Positions 13,917 through 15,325 of a stretch of 15,325 bases of DNA are shown here, piece by piece. This DNA is from Bacteroidales bacterium UBA5235. GTDB lineage: Bacteria; Bacteroidota; Bacteroidia; Bacteroidales; VadinHA17. The DNA lies in the NCBI GenBank assembly GCA_002409145.1, contig DHUL01000041.1, forward strand, positions 4,807 to 20,131, written 5' to 3'. Position numbers and translations under genes: made by a program. Position 1 is the first letter of the stretch; each line of letters starts with the position of its first letter. The notes beneath the pieces are model-generated. The model had not been told where the DNA came from. It worked only from the letters and a program-made list of their open reading frames with translations, and did no database searches.

Positions 13917-15191
13917 ATGAAGTCTTTCTCTGTATTACCGCTTTTGTTTATGGCACTCTCACTTCAGGCCCAGGTTGCTTTCGATGATTTTTTCACTGAC
14001 CGCACCATGAGGTTTGATTTCATGATGGCCGGCAACAACGACACAACAAAAGTTTATCCCGTCTCCTTCAGGGAGGAACCTTTCTGGGGAGGCTCACTGA
14101 CCAACCTCACTGATCCGTTCGGTTACGGCAACTTCAGGTATGAGATCATTGATCCCGTCACCGGGAAGTTGCTCTATTCACGCGGATTCTGTACACTTTA
14201 CCAGGAGTGGCAGACCACAGCCGAAGCGAAAAAGATGGATCGCGTGTTCCACGAAGTCGCAACGTTCCCATTTCCGAAAAACAAGGTCAGCTTCGTGCTG
14301 AGCATCAGGGGACGCGATGGCAGTTTCTCAAAGCTCTACGAAACAGTAATTGACCCTTCCAGCTATTTCATCACAAGGGAAAAACCGGATGTTGTCCCCG
14401 CTACCAGAATTGCCGGTACAGGTGATCCTCATACATCACTTGATATCGCATTTATTGCAGAAGGGTATACCCTTCAGGAAATGGAAAAGTTCAGGGAAGA
14501 TGTCAGACGGATGGCAGATATACTCATTGCCGAAGCTCCGTTTGACAAGTACAGTGACCGGATAAATATCTGGGCGGTTGAGGCACCCTCATACGAGTCA
14601 GGCACCGATGTGCCTGGCGAGGGTATCTATGTTAATACTGCCCTCAGCGCAAGCTATTATACTTTTGACGTAGACCGTTACCTGACAACACAGGATATAA
14701 GGAAGGTCAACGACTACGCCGCTGCTGCTCCGCATGACCAGATTATAGTACTCATCAACAGCACCAGGTATGGTGGAGGAGGTGTTTACAACTATTACAC
14801 AGCTTCAACTGCTGATCACCCTCTAACGCCCAAAGTGCTGACGCACGAGTTCGGGCACGGTTTTGCCGGACTTGGCGATGAATACTACTCCTCGGAGGTG
14901 GCATACGAAGAGTTCTACCCCCTCGATGTGGAACCATGGGAAGCAAACATAACCACCAGGGTGAACTTCGATGCCAAATGGAAGAGTCTGATAGCCAGGT
15001 CGGTGCCGGTACCTACGCCAAATGAAAAGAGATATACCGGTGTTACAGGCCTCTTTGAGGGAGGAGGATATTCCGCCAAAGGAATATACAGGCCCGCTTT
15101 CGATTGCCGTATGAAAAGCAACGAGGCAGATTCATTCTGCGAGGTTTGCCAGAATGCCCTGGAGCTGATGATCCTGTTCTATCTGAAGTAG
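13917..15191 (+). CDS. Secreted M64-family (IgA-type) zinc metallopeptidase
   Basis: A 424-residue exported peptidase. The signal peptide is MKSFSVLPLLFMALSLQAQ with probable cleavage after residue 17 or 19. An N-terminal beta domain (about 20-150) matches the M64 N-terminal region. The peptidase domain (about 160-424) has THEFGHGFAGLGDEY (309-323): His310, Glu311 and His314 of H-E-x-x-H, and the downstream G-x-x-D-E-Y stretch with Asp321 expected for M64. The family is named after an IgA-cleaving enzyme of Clostridium ramosum; most Bacteroidota members have unknown substrates, so IgA cleavage should not be assumed. The final cysteines (DCRMKSNEADSFCEVCQNA) may form disulfides or a metal site. 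The TAG stop at 15189-15191 directly abuts repeat copy 2. Confidence 0.9.
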   Translation: MKSFSVLPLLFMALSLQAQVAFDDFFTDRTMRFDFMMAGNNDTTKVYPVSFREEPFWGGSLTNLTDPFGYGNFRYEIIDPVTGKLLYSRGFCTLYQEWQTTAEAKKMDRVFHEVATFPFPKNKVSFVLSIRGRDGSFSKLYETVIDPSSYFITREKPDVVPATRIAGTGDPHTSLDIAFIAEGYTLQEMEKFREDVRRMADILIAEAPFDKYSDRINIWAVEAPSYESGTDVPGEGIYVNTALSASYYTFDVDRYLTTQDIRKVNDYAAAAPHDQIIVLINSTRYGGGGVYNYYTASTADHPLTPKVLTHEFGHGFAGLGDEYYSSEVAYEEFYPLDVEPWEANITTRVNFDAKWKSLIARSVPVPTPNEKRYTGVTGLFEGGGYSAKGIYRPAFDCRMKSNEADSFCEVCQNALELMILFYLK

Positions 15192-15325
15192 AGGCAATAG
15201 GCAATAGGCAGTAGGCAGCAGTGTTGGCAATGACAGACTGACTGCGGAACTGATTGTCGTAAAGTATAATTATGAAGTGAAAAGGGACTCCATCCGGAAT
15301 CCCTTTTCACTATTGCCTAATGCCT
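15192..15325 (-). repeat. MITE/REP-like intergenic repeat, copy 2 (opposite orientation)
   Basis: A 134-base element starting at the base after the M64 stop codon and reaching the window edge. It opens with four heptamers, AGGCAAT, AGGCAAT, AGGCAGT and AGGCAGC (15192-15219), and closes with TATTGCCTAATGCCT, their inverted counterpart. It carries a hairpin at 15277-15310: GTGAAAAGGGA pairs perfectly with TCCCTTTTCAC, and the stem extends by CTCC/GGAA with one C-A mismatch that becomes a G-U pair in the minus-strand RNA. Its reverse complement aligns with copy 1 (11219-11345). Since copy 1 ends with the same motif, the element is probably complete here, though tandem heptamers could continue past the edge. 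Confidence 0.85.

Noticed and set aside
15192..15219. Heptamer array as a CRISPR-like repeat.
   Set aside because: The units are 7 bases, directly tandem without spacers, and recur as inverted ends of a dispersed element.

Overview
The window looks like chromosomal DNA of a Bacteroidota bacterium, probably of the Bacteroidales/Marinilabiliales type. Three things point there. Two good matches to the Bacteroidota promoter (TTG or TTTG, about 20 bases, TAnnTTTG) lie upstream of genes. Purine-rich Shine-Dalgarno sequences are mostly weak. The gene content includes a GWxTD-domain lipoprotein, a secreted M64 metallopeptidase, an ABC-F ATPase followed by an acyl-ACP thioesterase, and RlmD. I see no phage genes, transposase, CRISPR array or rRNA. 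Most genes are housekeeping or envelope genes.

Layout. Positions 1-78 hold the last codons of a plus-strand gene that resembles the C-terminal helix of a STAS domain. A tight minus-strand operon (2839 down to 84) follows: a CapK/PaaK-like adenylate-forming enzyme, a 55-residue protein of unknown function, and a polytopic DUF418/acyltransferase-like membrane protein. Each gene overlaps the next by 8 bases, and a near-consensus promoter lies at 2883-2914. A minus-strand tRNA-Ser(GCT) with its own promoter and a strong intrinsic terminator lies at 3000-3234. Next, also on the minus strand, are rlmD (3279-4694) and, upstream of it, a lipoprotein alpha/beta hydrolase (4701-5933).

After an intergenic block of short hairpins (about 6026-6130), a plus-strand run begins: ABC-F ATPase, acyl-ACP thioesterase, GWxTD lipoprotein and rlmB. 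The minus-strand pair ybdG-like mechanosensitive channel and transaldolase-like protein (13827 down to 11352) converges on rlmB. A plus-strand M64 peptidase closes the window.

The clearest structure not explained by genes is a short dispersed repeat. A 127-bp copy fills the gap between rlmB and the transaldolase gene (11219-11345). A related 134-bp copy in the opposite orientation follows the M64 gene (15192-15325). Both are bordered by AGGCAAT-type heptamers that form terminal inverted repeats, and both carry a hairpin. The rlmB stop codon lies inside the first copy. This resembles a MITE- or REP-like element that settles at gene 3' ends.

The best candidate for a poorly described system is the adenylate-forming enzyme / small protein / membrane acyltransferase operon. 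Its substrate cannot be told from sequence alone.
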